A stretch of 64,000 nucleotides of DNA from positions 12,596,131-12,660,130 of the forward strand of contig OZ059894.1 of assembly GCA_964057225.1 (NCBI GenBank), given 5' to 3'. The stretch is from Auanema rhodensis (taxonomy: Eukaryota > Nematoda > Chromadorea > Rhabditida > Rhabditidae). The position numbers were made by a program, and so were the translations under genes. Below, one piece after another: positions 48,562-63,505 of this stretch (position 1 is its first letter; every line of letters begins with the position of its first letter). The notes beneath the pieces are model-generated. The model ran no database searches. It saw nothing but the letters and a program-made list of their open reading frames with translations, and had not been told where the DNA came from.

Positions 48562-51500
48562 GAGATTGTTTCAAAATACGTGATTAAATGAAGAAAATGG
48601 AGTAAAATGAATTGGAAAATTATAAAATATTTTCATGTTTTATTTCTTGAGTATCAAAATATTCAAAATTATATCTTTTTTACTGTTAAAAACATTATTA
48701 ACTGGATGATTTGTTTCGAAATTATTGCAAAAATATGAGATTGTTTCAAAATACGTGATTAAATGAAGAAAATGGAGTAAAATGAATTGGAAAATTATAA
48801 AATATTTTCCTGTTTTATTTCTTGAGTTTCAAAATATTCAAACTTTTTTTTTCACTGTTTAAAATCTTAATGAACGAATGAATTGTTTCAAAACTATTGT
48901 AAAAATATGAGATTGTTTCAAAATACGTGATTAAATGAAGAAAATAGAGTAAAATGAATTGGAATATTATAAAATATTTTCATGTTTTATTTCTTGAGTA
49001 TCAAAATATTCAAACTTTTTTTTTTCACTGTTTAAAATCTTAATGAACGAATGAATTGTTTCAAAACTATTGTAAAAATATGAGATTGTTTCAAAATACG
49101 TGATTAAATGAAGAAAATGGAGTAAAATGAATTGGAAAATTATAAAATATTTTCCTGTTTTATTTCTTGAGTTTCAAAATATTCAAACTTTTTTTTTCAC
49201 TGTTTAAAATCTTAATGAACGAGTGAATTGTTTCAAAACTATTGTAAAAATATGAGATTGTTTCAAAATACGTGATTAAATGAAGAAAATAGAGTAAAAT
49301 GAATTGGAATATTATAAAATATTTTCATGTTTTATTTCTTGAGTATCAAAATATTCAAACTTTTTTTTTTCACTGTTTAAAATCTTAATGAACGAATGAA
49401 TTGTTTCAAAACTATTGTAAAAATATGAGATTGTTTCAAAATACGTGATTAAATGAAGAAAATGGAGTAAAATGAATTGGAAAATTATAAAACATTTTCA
49501 TGTTTTATTTCTTGAGTTTCAAAATATTCAAACTTTTTTTTTTCACTGTTTAAAATCTTAATGAACGAATGAATTGTTTCAAAACTATTGTAAAAATATG
49601 AGATTGTTTCAAAATACGTGATTAAATGAAGAAAATGGAGTAAAATGAATTGGAAAATTATAAAATATTTCCATGTTTTATTTTCTTAGTATCAGAAAAT
49701 TCAAATTAAGATCGTTTTTAATGTTTCAAATCTTAATGAACGAATTAATTGTTTCACAACTATTGTAAAAATATGAGATTGTTTCAAAATACGTGATTAA
49801 ATGAAGAAAATAGAGTAAAATGAATTGGAATATTATAAAATATTTTCATGTTTTATTTCTTGAGTATCAAAATATTCAAACTTTTTTTTTTCACTGTTTA
49901 AAATCTTAATGAACGAATGAATTGTTTCAAAACTATTGTAAAAATATGAGATTGTTTCAAAATACGTGATTAAATGAAGAAAATGGAGTAAAATGAATTG
50001 GAAAATTATAAAATATTTTCATGTTTTATTTCTTGAGTTTCAAAATATTCAAACTTTTTTTTTTCACTATTCAAAATCTTAATGAACGAATGAATTGTTT
50101 CAAAACTATTGTAAAAATTTGAGATTGTTTCAAAATACGTGATTAAATGAAGAAAATGGAGTAAAATGAATTGGAAAATTATAAAATATTCCCATGTTTT
50201 ATTTTCTTAGTATCAGAAAATTCAAATTGAGATCGTTTTTAATGTTTCAAATCTTAATGAACGAATGAATTGTTTCGAAACTATTGTAAAAATATGAGAT
50301 TGTTTCAAAATACGTGATTAAATGAAGAAAATAGAGTAAAATGAATTGGAATATTATAAAATATTTTCATGTTTTATTTCTTGAGTATCAAAATATTCAA
50401 ACTTTTTTTTTTCACTGTTTAAAATCTTAATGAACGAATGAATTGTTTCAAAACTATTGTAAAAATTTGAGATTGTTTCAAAATACGTGATTAAATGAAG
50501 AAAATAGAGTAAAATGAATTGGAAAATTATAAAATATTTTCATGTTTTATTTCTTGAGTTTCAAAATATTCAAACTTTTTTTTTTCACTGTTTAAAATCT
50601 TAATGAACGAATGAATTGTTTCAAAACTATTGTAAAAATATGAGATTGTTTCAAAATACGTGATTAAATGAAGAAAATGGAGTAAAATGAATTGGAAAAT
50701 TATAAAATATTTCCATGTTTTATTTTCTTAGTATCAGAAAATTCAAATTAAGATCGTTTTTAATGTTTCAAATCTCAATGAACGAATGAATTGTTTCAAA
50801 ACTATTGTAAAAATATGAGATTGTTTCAAAATACGTGATTAAATGAAGAAAATGGAGTAAAATGAATTGGAAAATTATAAAATATTTTCATGTTTTATTT
50901 CTTGAGTATCAAAATATTTAAACTTTTTTTTTTCACTGTTTAAAATCTTACAGAACGAATGAATTGTTTCAAAACTATTGTAAAAATTTGAGATTGTTTC
51001 AAAATACGTGATTAAATGAAGAAAATGGAGTAAAATAAATTGGAAAATTATAAAATATTTCCATGTTTTATTTTCTTAGTATCAGAAAATTCAAATTAAG
51101 ATCGTTTTTAATGTTTCAAATCTTAATGAACGAATTAATTGTTTCAAAACTATTGTAAAAATATGAGATTGTTTCAAAATACGTGATTAAATGAAGGAAA
51201 TGGAGTAAAATGAATTGGAAAATTATAAAATATTTTCATGTTTTATTTCTTGAGTTTCAAAATATTCAAACTTTTTTTTTTCACTGTTCAAAATCTTAAT
51301 GAACGAATGAATTGTTTCAAAACTATTGTAAAAATTTGAGATTGTTTCAAAATACGTGATTAAATGAAGAAAATGGAGTAAAATGAATTGGAAAATTATA
51401 AAATATTTCCATGTTTTATTTTTTTAGTATCAGAAAATTCAAATTAAGATCGTTTTTAATGTTTCAATTCTCAATGAACGAATGAATTGTTTCAAAACTA

Positions 51501-54500
51501 TTGTAAAAATATGAGATTGTTTCAAAATACGTGATTAAATGAAGAAAATAGAGTAAAATGAATTGGAATATTATAAAATATTTTCATGTTTTATTTCTTG
51601 AGTATCAAAATATTCAAACTTTTTTTTTTCACTGTTTAAAATCTTAATGAACGAATGAATTGTTTCAAAACTATTGTAAAAATATGAGATTGTTTCAAAA
51701 TACGTGATTAAATGAAGAAAATGGAGTAAAATGAATTGGAAAATTATAAAATATTTCCATGTTTTATTTTCTTAGTATCAGAAAATTCAAATTAAGATCG
51801 TTTTTAATGTTTCAAATCTTAATGAACGAATGAATTGTTTCGAAACTATTGTAAAAATATGAGATTGTTTCAAAATACGTGATTAAATGAAGAAAATAGA
51901 GTAAAATGAATTGGAATATTATAAAATATTTTCATGTTTTATTTCTTGAGTATCAAAATATTCAAACTTTTTTTTTTCACTGTTCAAAATCTTAATTAAC
52001 GAATGAATTGTTTCAAAACTATTGTAAAAATTTGAGATTGTTTCAAAATACGTGATTAAATGAAGAAAATAGAGTAAAATGAATTGGAAAATTATAAAAT
52101 ATTTTCATGTTTTATTTCTTGAGTTTCAAAATATTCAAACTTTTTTTTTTCACTGTTTAAAATCTTAATGAACGAATGAATTGTTTCAAAACTATTATAA
52201 AAATATGAGATTGTTTCAAAATACGTGATTAAATGAAGAAAATGGAGTAAAATGAATTGGAAAATTATAAAATATTTCCATGTTTTATTTTCTTAGTATC
52301 AGAAAATTCAAATTAAGATCGTTTTTAATGTTTCAAATCTCAATGAACGAATGAATTGTTTCAAAACTATTGTAAAAATATGAGATTGTTTCAAAATACG
52401 TGATTAAATGAAGAAAATGGAGTAAAATGAATTGGAAAATTATAAAATATTTCCATGTTTTATTTTCTTAGTATCAGAAAATTCAAATTAAGATCGTTTT
52501 TAATGTTTCAAATCTTAATGAACGAATGAATTGTTTCGAAACTATTGTAAAAATATGAGATTGTTTCAAAATACGTGATTAAATGAAGAAAATAGAGTAA
52601 AATGAATTGGAATATTATAAAATATTTTCATGTTTTATTTCTTGAGTATCAAAATATTCAAACTTTTTTTTTTCACTGTTTAAAATCTTGATGAACGAAT
52701 GAATTGTTTCAAAACTATTGTAAAAATTTGAGATTGTTTCAAAATACGTGATTAAATGAAGAAAATAGAGTAAAATGAATTGGAAAATTATAAAATATTT
52801 TCATGTTTTATTTCTTGAGTTTCAAAATATTCAAACTTTTTTTTTTCACTGTTTAAAATCTTAATGAACGAATGAATTGTTTCAAAACTATTGTAAAAAT
52901 ATGAGATTGTTTCAAAATACGTGATTAAATGAAGAAAATGGAGTAAAATGAATTGGAAAATTATAAAATATTTCCATGTTTTATTTTCTTAGTATCAGAA
53001 AATTCAAATTAAGATCGTTTTTAATGTTTCAAATCTTAATGAACGAATTAATTGTTTCAAAACTATTGTAAAAATATGAGATTGTTTCAAAATACGTGAT
53101 TAAATGAAGAAAATAGAGTAAAATGAATTGGAATATTATAAAATATTTTCATGTTTTATTTCTTGAGTATCAAAATATTCAAACTTTTTTTTTTCACTGT
53201 TTAAAATCTTGATGAACGAATGAATTGTTTCAAAACTATTGTAAAAATTTGAGATTGTTTCAAAATACGTGATTAAATGAAGAAAATAGAGTAAAATGAA
53301 TTGGAAAATTATAAAATATTTTCATGTTTTATTTCTTGAGTTTCAAAATATTCAAACTTTTTTTTTTCACTGTTTAAAATCTTAATGAACGAATGAATTG
53401 TTTCAAAACTATTGTAAAAATATGAGATTGTTTCAAAATACGTGATTAAATGAAGAAAATGGAGTAAAATGAATTGGAAAATTATAAAATATTTCCATGT
53501 TTTATTTTCTTAGTATCAGAAAATTCAAATTAAGATCGTTTTTAATGTTTCAAATCTTAATGAACGAATTAATTGTTTCAAAACTATTGTAAAAATATGA
53601 GATTGTTTCAAAATACGTGATTAAATGAAGAAAATGGAGTAAAATGAATTGGAAAATTATAAAATATTTCCATGTTTTATTTTCTTAGTATCAGAAAATT
53701 CAAATTAAGATCGTTTTTAATGTTTCAAATCTTAATGAACGAATTAATTGTTTCAAAACTATTGTAAAAATTTGAGATTGTTTCAAAATACGTGATTAAA
53801 TGAAGAAAATGGAGTAAAATGAATTGGAAAATTATAAAATATTCCCATGTTTTATTTTCTTAGTATCAGAAAATTCAAATTGAGATCGTTTTTAATGTTT
53901 CAAATCTTAATGAACGAATGAATTGTTTCGAAACTATTGTAAAAATATGAGATTGTTTCAAAATACGTGATTAAATGAAGAAAATAGAGTAAAATGAATT
54001 GGAATATTATAAAATATTTTCATGTTTTATTTCTTGAGTATCAAAATATTCAAACTTTTTTTTTTCACTGTTTAAAATCTTAATGAACGAATGAATTGTT
54101 TCAAAACTATTGTAAAAATTTGAGATTGTTTCAAAATACGTGATTAAATGAAGAAAATAGAGTAAAATGAATTGGAAAATTATAAAATATTTTCATGTTT
54201 TATTTCTTGAGTTTCAAAATATTCAAACTTTTTTTTTTCACTGTTTAAAATCTTAATGAACGAATGAATTGTTTCAAAACTATTGTAAAAATATGAGATT
54301 GTTTCAAAATACGTGATTAAATGAAGAAAATGGAGTAAAATGAATTGGAAAATTATAAAATATTTCCATGTTTTATTTTCTTAGTATCAGAAAATTCAAA
54401 TTAAGATCGTTTTTAATGTTTCAAATCTCAATGAACGAATGAATTGTTTCAAAACTATTGTAAAAATATGAGATTGTTTCAAAATACGTGATTAAATGAA

Positions 54501-57500
54501 GAAAATGGAGTAAAATGAATTGGAAAATTATAAAATATTTTCATGTTTTATTTCTTGAGTATCAAAATATTTAAACTTTTTTTTTTCACTGTTTAAAATC
54601 TTACAGAACGAATGAATTGTTTCAAAACTATTGTAAACATTTGAGATTGTTTCAAAATACGTGATTAAATGAAGAAAATGGAGTAAAATAAATTGGAAAA
54701 TTATAAAATATTTCCATGTTTTATTTTCTTAGTATCAGAAAATTCAAATTAAGATCGTTTTTAATGTTTCAAATCTCAATAAACAAATGAATTGTTTCAA
54801 AACTATTGTAAAAATATGAGATTGTTTCAAAATACGTGATTAAATGAAGAAAATAGAGTAAAATGAATTGGAAAATTATAAAATATTTTCATGTTTTATT
54901 TCTTGAGTTTCAAAATATTCAAACTTTTTTTTTTCACTGTTTAAAATCTTAATGAACAAATTAATTGTTTCAAAACTATTGTAAAAATATGAGATTGTTT
55001 CAAAATACGTGATTAAATGAAGGAAATGGAGTAAAATGAATTGGAAAATTATAAAATATTTTCATGTTTTATTTCTTGAGTTTCAAAATATTCAAACTTT
55101 TTTTTTTCACTGTTCAAAATCTTAATGAACGAATGAATTGTTTCAAAACTATTGTAAAAATTTGAGATTGTTTCAAAATACGTGATTAAATGAAGAAAAT
55201 GGAGTAAAATGAATTGGAAAATTATAAAATATTTCCATGTTTTATTTTTTTAGTATCAGAAAATTCAAATTAAGATCGTTTTTAATGTTTCAAATCTCAA
55301 TGAACGAATGAATTGTTTCAAAACTATTGTAAAAATATGAGATTGTTTCAAAATACGTGATTAAATGAAGAAAATAGAGTAAAATGAATTGGAATATTAT
55401 AAAATATTTTCATGTTTTATTTCTTGAGTATCAAAATATTCAAACTTTTTTTTTTCACTGTTTAAAATCTTAATGAACGAATGAATTGTTTCAAAACTAT
55501 TGTAAAAATATGAGATTGTTTCAAAATACGTGATTAAATGAAGAAAATGGAGTAAAATGAATTGGAAAATTATAAAATATTTCCATGTTTTATTTTCTTA
55601 GTATCAGAAAATTCAAATTAAGATCGTTTTTAATGTTTCAAATCTTAATGAACGAATGAATTGTTTCGAAACTATTGTAAAAATATGAGATTGTTTCAAA
55701 ATACGTGATTAAATGAAGAAAATAGAGTAAAATGAATTGGAATATTATAAAATATTTTCATGTTTTATTTCTTGAGTATCAAAATATTCAAACTTTTTTT
55801 TTTCACTGTTCAAAATCTTAATGAACGAATGAATTGTTTCAAAACTATTGTAAAAATTTGAGATTGTTTCAAAATACGTGATTAAATGAAGAAAATAGAG
55901 TAAAATGAATTGGAAAATTATAAAATATTTTCATGTTTTATTTCTTGAGTTTCAAAATATTCAAACTTTTTTTTTTCACTGTTTAAAATCTTAATGAACG
56001 AATGAATTGTTTCAAAACTATTATAAAAATATGAGATTGTTTCAAAATACGTGATTAAATGAAGAAAATGGAGTAAAATGAATTGGAAAATTATAAAATA
56101 TTTCCATGTTTTATTTTCTTAGTATCAGAAAATTCAAATTAAGATCGTTTTTAATGTTTCAAATCTCAATGAACGAATGAATTGTTTCAAAACTATTGTA
56201 AAAATATGAGATTGTTTCAAAATACGTGATTAAATGAAGAAAATGGAGTAAAATGAATTGGAAAATTATAAAATATTTCCATGTTTTATTTTCTTAGTAT
56301 CAGAAAATTCAAATTAAGATCGTTTTTAATGTTTCAAATCTTAATGAACGAATGAATTGTTTCAAAACTATTGTAAAAATTTGAGATTGTTTCAAAATAC
56401 GTGATTAAATGAAGAAAATAGAGTAAAATGAATTGGAAAATTATAAAATATTTTCATGTTTTATTTCTTGAGTTTCAAAATATTCAAACTTTTTTTTTTC
56501 ACTGTTTAAAATCTTAATGAACGAATGAATTGTTTCAAAACTATTGTAAAAATATGACATTGTTTCAAAATACGTGATTAAATGAAGAAAATGGAGTAAA
56601 ATGAATTGGAAAATTATAAAATATTTCCATGTTTTATTTTCTTAGTATCAGAAAATTAAAATTAAGATCGTTTTTAATGTTTCAAATCTTAATGAACGAA
56701 TTAATTGTTTCAAAACTATTGTAAAAATATGAGATTGTTTCAAAATACGTGATTAAATGAAGAAAATAGAGTAAAATGAATTGGAATATTATAAAATATT
56801 TTCATGTTTTATTTCTTGAGTATCAAAATATTCAAACTTTTTTTTTTCACTGTTCAAAATCTTAATGAACGAATGAATTGTTTCAAAACTATTGTAAAAA
56901 TTTGAGATTGTTTCAAAATACGTGATTAAATGAAGAAAATAGAGTAAAATGAATTGGAAAATTATAAAATATTTTCATGTTTTATTTCTTGAGTTTCAAA
57001 ATATTCAAACTTTTTTTTTTCACTGTTTAAAATCTTAATGAACAAATGAATTGTTTCAAAACTATTATAAAAATATGAGATTGTTTCAAAATACGTGATT
57101 AAATGAAGAAAATGGAGTAAAATGAATTGGAAAATTATAAAATATTTCCATGTTTTATTTTCTTAGTATCAGAAAATTCAAATTAAGATCGTTTTTAATG
57201 TTTCAAATCTCAATGAACGAATGAATTGTTTCAAAACTATTGTAAAAATATGAGATTGTTTCAAAATACGTGATTAAATGAAGAAAATGGAGTAAAATGA
57301 ATTGGAAAATTATAAAATATTTTCATGTTTTATTTCTTGAGTTTCAAAATATTCAAACTTTTTTTTTTCACTGTTTAAAATCTTAATGAACGAATGAATT
57401 GTTTCAAAACTATTGTAAAAATATGAGATTGTTTCAAAATACGTGATTAAATGAAGAAAATGGAGTAAAATGAATTGGAAAATTATAAAATATTTCCATG

Positions 57501-57599
57501 TTTTATTTTTTTAGTATCAGAAAATTCAAATTAAGATCGTTTTTAATGTTTCAAATCTCAATGAACGAATGAATTGTTTCAAAACTATTGTAAAAATAT
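48562..57599 (+). repeat. A/B mosaic block without C, D or E
   Basis: It starts F A1v A2 A1v A2 A1(aaacatttt) B4 A2 A(cactattc) Bn A2 A1 B1 A3 B4, parallel to 42479 onward. From 51165 it runs A4 B3 A2 B2 A2 A1* B1 B2 A2 A1 B4 A2 A1 B4 B4 Bn A2 A1 B1 A3 B1 A1. From 54992 it runs A4 B3 A2 B2 A2 A1* B1 B A1 B4 A2 A1* B1 A1 B3. The opening A4-B3-A2-B2-A2-A1*-B1 also occurs from 5060 and 12015, which ties this end to the 6955-bp units. Private changes include 'atgacattg' near 56555 and 'cttaattaacg' near 51994. Confidence 0.85.
52557..53598 (+). repeat. 3-monomer tandem pair (2 x 521 bp)
   Basis: A2('cttgatgaacg')-A1-B4 occurs twice, at 52557-53077 and 53078-53598. The diagnostic g of 'cttgatg' is at 52690 and 53211, 521 bp apart (173+173+175). 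This 'cttgatg' A2 variant is seen only here. Confidence 0.9.
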
Positions 57600-60552
57600 G
57601 AGATTGTTTCAAAATACGTGATTAAATGAAGAAAATAGAGTAAAATGAATTGGAATATTATAAAATATTTTCATGTTTTATTTCTTGAGTATCAAAATAT
57701 TCAAACTTTTTTTTTTCACTGTTTAAAATCTTAATGAACGAATGAATTGTTTCAAAACTATTGTAAAAATATGAGATTGTTTCAAAATACGTGATTAAAT
57801 GAAGAAAATGGAGTAAAATGAATTGGAAAATTATAAAATATTTCCATGTTTTATTTTCTTAGTATCAGAAAATTCAAATTAAGATCGTTTTTAATGTTTC
57901 AAATCTTAATGAACGAATGAATTGTTTCGAAACTATTGTAAAAATATGAGATTGTTTCAAAATACGTGATTAAATGAAGAAAATAGAGTAAAATGAATTG
58001 GAAAATTATAAAATATTTTCATGTTTTATTTCTTGAGTTTCAAAATATTCAAACTTTTTTTTTTCACTGTTTAAAATCTTAATGAACGAATGAATTGTTT
58101 CAAAACTATTATAAAAATATGAGATTGTTTCAAAATACGTGATTAAATGAAGAAAATAGAGTAAAATGAATTGGAAAATTATAAAATATTTTCATGTTTT
58201 ATTTCTTGAGTTTCAAAATATTCAAACTTTTTTTTTTCACTGTTTAAAATCTTAATGAACGAATTAATTGTTTCAAAACTATTGTAAAAATATGAGATTG
58301 TTTCAAAATACGTGATTAAATGAAGGAAATGGAGTAAAATGAATTGGAAAATTATAAAATATTTTCATGTTTTATTTCTTGAGTTTCAAAATATTCAAAC
58401 TTTTTTTTTTCACTGTTCAAAATCTTAATGAACGAATGAATTGTTTCAAAACTATTGTAAAAATTTGAGATTGTTTCAAAATACGTGATTAAATGAAGAA
58501 AATGGAGTAAAATGAATTGGAAAATTATAAAATATTTCCATGTTTTATTTTTTTAGTATCAGAAAATTCAAATTAAGATCGTTTTTAATGTTTCAAATCT
58601 CAATGAACGAATGAATTGTTTCAAAACTATTGTAAAAATATGAGATTGTTTCAAAATACGTGATTAAATGAAGAAAATAGAGTAAAATGAATTGGAATAT
58701 TATAAAATATTTTCATGTTTTATTTCTTGAGTATCAAAATATTCAAACTTTTTTTTTTCACTGTTTAAAATCTTAATGAACGAATGAATTGTTTCAAAAC
58801 TATTGTAAAAATATGAGATTGTTTCAAAATACGTGATTAAATGAAGAAAATGGAGTAAAATGAATTGGAAAATTATAAAATATTTCCATGTTTTATTTTC
58901 TTAGTATCAGAAAATTCAAATTAAGATCGTTTTCAATGTTTCAAATCTTAATGAACGAATTAATCGTTTCAAAACTATTGTAAAAATATGAGATTGTTTC
59001 AAAATACGTGATTAAATGAAGAAAATAGAGTAAAATGAATTGGAATATTATAAAATATTTTCATGTTTTATTTCTTGAGTATCAAAATATTTAAACTTTT
59101 TTTTTTCACTGTTTAAAATCTTAATGAACGAATGAATTGTTTCAAAACTATTGTAAAAATATGAGATTGTTTCAAAATACGTGATTAAATGAAGAAAATG
59201 GAGTAAAATGAATTGGAAAATTATAAAATATTTTCATGTTTTATTTCTTGAGTTTCAAAATATTCAAACTTTTTTTTTTCACTGTTTAAAATCTTACAGA
59301 ACGAATGAATTGTTTCAAAACTATTGTAAAAATATGAGATTGTTTCAAAATACGTGATTAAATGAAGAAAATAGAGTAAAATGAATTGGAATATTATAAA
59401 ATATTTTCATGTTTTATTTCTTGAGTATCAAAATATTCAAACTTTTTTTTTTCACTGTTCAAAATCTTAATGAACGAATGAATTGTTTCAAAACTATTGT
59501 AAAAATTTGAGATTGTTTCAAAATACGTGATTAAATGAAGAAAATAGAGTAAAATGAATTGGAAAATTATAAAATATTTTCATGTTTTATTTCTTGAGTT
59601 TCAAAATATTCAAACTTTTTTTTTTCACTGTTTAAAATCTTAATGAACGAATGAATTGTTTCAAAACTATTATAAAAATATGAGATTGTTTCAAAATACG
59701 TGATTAAATGAAGAAAATGGAGTAAAATGAATTGGAAAATTATAAAATATTTCCATGTTTTATTTTCTTAGTATCAGAAAATTCAAATTAAGATCGTTTT
59801 TAATGTTTCAAATCTCAATGAACGAATGAATTGTTTCAAAACTATTGTAAAAATATGAGATTGTTTCAAAATACGTGATTAAATGAAGAAAATGGAGTAA
59901 AATGAATTGGAAAATTATAAAATATTTCCATGTTTTATTTTCTTAGTATCAGAAAATTCAAATTAAGATCGTTTTTAATGTTTCAAATCTTAATGAACGA
60001 ATGAATTGTTTCAAAACTATTGTAAAAATATGAGATTGTTTCAAAATACGTGATTAAATGAAGAAAATGGAGTAAAATGAATTGGAAAATTATAAAATAT
60101 TTTCATGTTTTATTTCTTGAGTTTCAAAATATTCAAACTTTTTTTTTTCACTGTTTAAAATCTTAATGAACGAATGAATTGTTTCAAAACTATTGTAAAA
60201 ATATGAGATTGTTTCAAAATACGTGATTAAATGAAGAAAATGGAGTAAAATGAATTGGAAAATTATAAAATATTTCCATGTTTTATTTTCTTAGTATCAG
60301 AAAATTCAAATTAAGATCGTTTTTAATGTTTCAAATCTTAATGAACGAATTAATTGTTTCAAAACTATTGTAAAAATATGAGATTGTTTCAAAATACGTG
60401 ATTAAATGAAGAAAATAGAGTAAAATGAATTGGAATATTATAAAATATTTTCATGTTTTATTTCTTGAGTATCAAAATATTCAAACTTTTTTTTTTCACT
60501 GTTTAAAATCTTAACGAACGAATGAATTGTTTCAAAACTATTGTAAAAATAT
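57600..60552 (+). repeat. 17-monomer higher-order repeat, copy 1 (2953 bp)
   Basis: The order is A2 B2 A1* A1 A4 B3 A2 B4(ttttcaatg, attaatcg) A2(atttaaac) A1(cttacag) A2(gttcaaaatc) A1* B1 B A1 B4 A2(aacg). Rare markers recur 2953 bp on: 'tgaagg' 58321/61274 and the C of 'ttttcaatg' 58934/61887. Confidence 0.92.
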
Positions 60553-63505
60553 GAGATTGTTTCAAAATACGTGATTAAATGAAGAAAATAGAGTAAAATG
60601 AATTGGAATATTATAAAATATTTTCATGTTTTATTTCTTGAGTATCAAAATATTCAAACTTTTTTTTTTCACTGTTTAAAATCTTAATGAACGAATGAAT
60701 TGTTTCAAAACTATTGTAAAAATATGAGATTGTTTCAAAATACGTGATTAAATGAAGAAAATGGAGTAAAATGAATTGGAAAATTATAAAATATTTCCAT
60801 GTTTTATTTTCTTAGTATCAGAAAATTCAAATTAAGATCGTTTTTAATGTTTCAAATCTTAATGAACGAATGAATTGTTTCGAAACTATTGTAAAAATAT
60901 GAGATTGTTTCAAAATACGTGATTAAATGAAGAAAATAGAGTAAAATGAATTGGAAAATTATAAAATATTTTCATGTTTTATTTCTTGAGTTTCAAAATA
61001 TTCAAACTTTTTTTTTTCACTGTTTAAAATCTTAATGAACGAATGAATTGTTTCAAAACTATTATAAAAATATGAGATTGTTTCAAAATACGTGATTAAA
61101 TGAAGAAAATAGAGTAAAATGAATTGGAAAATTATAAAATATTTTCATGTTTTATTTCTTGAGTTTCAAAATATTCAAACTTTTTTTTTTCACTGTTTAA
61201 AATCTTAATGAACGAATTAATTGTTTCAAAACTATTGTAAAAATATGAGATTGTTTCAAAATACGTGATTAAATGAAGGAAATGGAGTAAAATGAATTGG
61301 AAAATTATAAAATATTTTCATGTTTTATTTCTTGAGTTTCAAAATATTCAAACTTTTTTTTTTCACTGTTCAAAATCTTAATGAACGAATGAATTGTTTC
61401 AAAACTATTGTAAAAATTTGAGATTGTTTCAAAATACGTGATTAAATGAAGAAAATGGAGTAAAATGAATTGGAAAATTATAAAATATTTCCATGTTTTA
61501 TTTTTTTAGTATCAGAAAATTCAAATTAAGATCGTTTTTAATGTTTCAAATCTCAATGAACGAATGAATTGTTTCAAAACTATTGTAAAAATATGAGATT
61601 GTTTCAAAATACGTGATTAAATGAAGAAAATAGAGTAAAATGAATTGGAATATTATAAAATATTTTCATGTTTTATTTCTTGAGTATCAAAATATTCAAA
61701 CTTTTTTTTTTCACTGTTTAAAATCTTAATGAACGAATGAATTGTTTCAAAACTATTGTAAAAATATGAGATTGTTTCAAAATACGTGATTAAATGAAGA
61801 AAATGGAGTAAAATGAATTGGAAAATTATAAAATATTTCCATGTTTTATTTTCTTAGTATCAGAAAATTCAAATTAAGATCGTTTTCAATGTTTCAAATC
61901 TTAATGAACGAATTAATCGTTTCAAAACTATTGTAAAAATATGAGATTGTTTCAAAATACGTGATTAAATGAAGAAAATAGAGTAAAATGAATTGGAATA
62001 TTATAAAATATTTTCATGTTTTATTTCTTGAGTATCAAAATATTTAAACTTTTTTTTTTCACTGTTTAAAATCTTAATGAACGAATGAATTGTTTCAAAA
62101 CTATTGTAAAAATATGAGATTGTTTCAAAATACGTGATTAAATGAAGAAAATGGAGTAAAATGAATTGGAAAATTATAAAATATTTTCATGTTTTATTTC
62201 TTGAGTTTCAAAATATTCAAACTTTTTTTTTTCACTGTTTAAAATCTTACAGAACGAATGAATTGTTTCAAAACTATTGTAAAAATATGAGATTGTTTCA
62301 AAATACGTGATTAAATGAAGAAAATAGAGTAAAATGAATTGGAATATTATAAAATATTTTCATGTTTTATTTCTTGAGTATCAAAATATTCAAACTTTTT
62401 TTTTTCACTGTTCAAAATCTTAATGAACGAATGAATTGTTTCAAAACTATTGTAAAAATTTGAGATTGTTTCAAAATACGTGATTAAATGAAGAAAATAG
62501 AGTAAAATGAATTGGAAAATTATAAAATATTTTCATGTTTTATTTCTTGAGTTTCAAAATATTCAAACTTTTTTTTTTCACTGTTTAAAATCTTAATGAA
62601 CGAATGAATTGTTTCAAAACTATTATAAAAATATGAGATTGTTTCAAAATACGTGATTAAATGAAGAAAATGGAGTAAAATGAATTGGAAAATTATAAAA
62701 TATTTCCATGTTTTATTTTCTTAGTATCAGAAAATTCAAATTAAGATCGTTTTTAATGTTTCAAATCTCAATGAACGAATGAATTGTTTCAAAACTATTG
62801 TAAAAATATGAGATTGTTTCAAAATACGTGATTAAATGAAGAAAATGGAGTAAAATGAATTGGAAAATTATAAAATATTTCCATGTTTTATTTTCTTAGT
62901 ATCAGAAAATTCAAATTAAGATCGTTTTTAATGTTTCAAATCTTAATGAACGAATGAATTGTTTCAAAACTATTGTAAAAATTTGAGATTGTTTCAAAAT
63001 ACGTGATTAAATGAAGAAAATAGAGTAAAATGAATTGGAAAATTATAAAATATTTTCATGTTTTATTTCTTGAGTTTCAAAATATTCAAACTTTTTTTTT
63101 TCACTGTTTAAAATCTTAATGAACGAATGAATTGTTTCAAAACTATTGTAAAAATATGAGATTGTTTCAAAATACGTGATTAAATGAAGAAAATGGAGTA
63201 AAATGAATTGGAAAATTATAAAATATTTCCATGTTTTATTTTCTTAGTATCAGAAAATTCAAATTAAGATCGTTTTTAATGTTTCAAATCTTAATGAACG
63301 AATTAATTGTTTCAAAACTATTGTAAAAATATGAGATTGTTTCAAAATACGTGATTAAATGAAGAAAATAGAGTAAAATGAATTGGAATATTATAAAATA
63401 TTTTCATGTTTTATTTCTTGAGTATCAAAATATTCAAACTTTTTTTTTTCACTGTTCAAAATCTTAATGAACGAATGAATTGTTTCAAAACTATTGTAAA
63501 AATTT
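60553..63505 (+). repeat. 17-monomer higher-order repeat, copy 2 (2953 bp)
   Basis: This is the tandem partner of 57600-60552. The match is close to about 62960. After that the A1 has 'atagag' with a preceding 'atttgag', where copy 1 has 'atggag' and 'atatgag', and the final A2 carries 'gttcaaaatc'. The end has therefore been replaced from another block, probably one like that near 56380. Confidence 0.88.
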
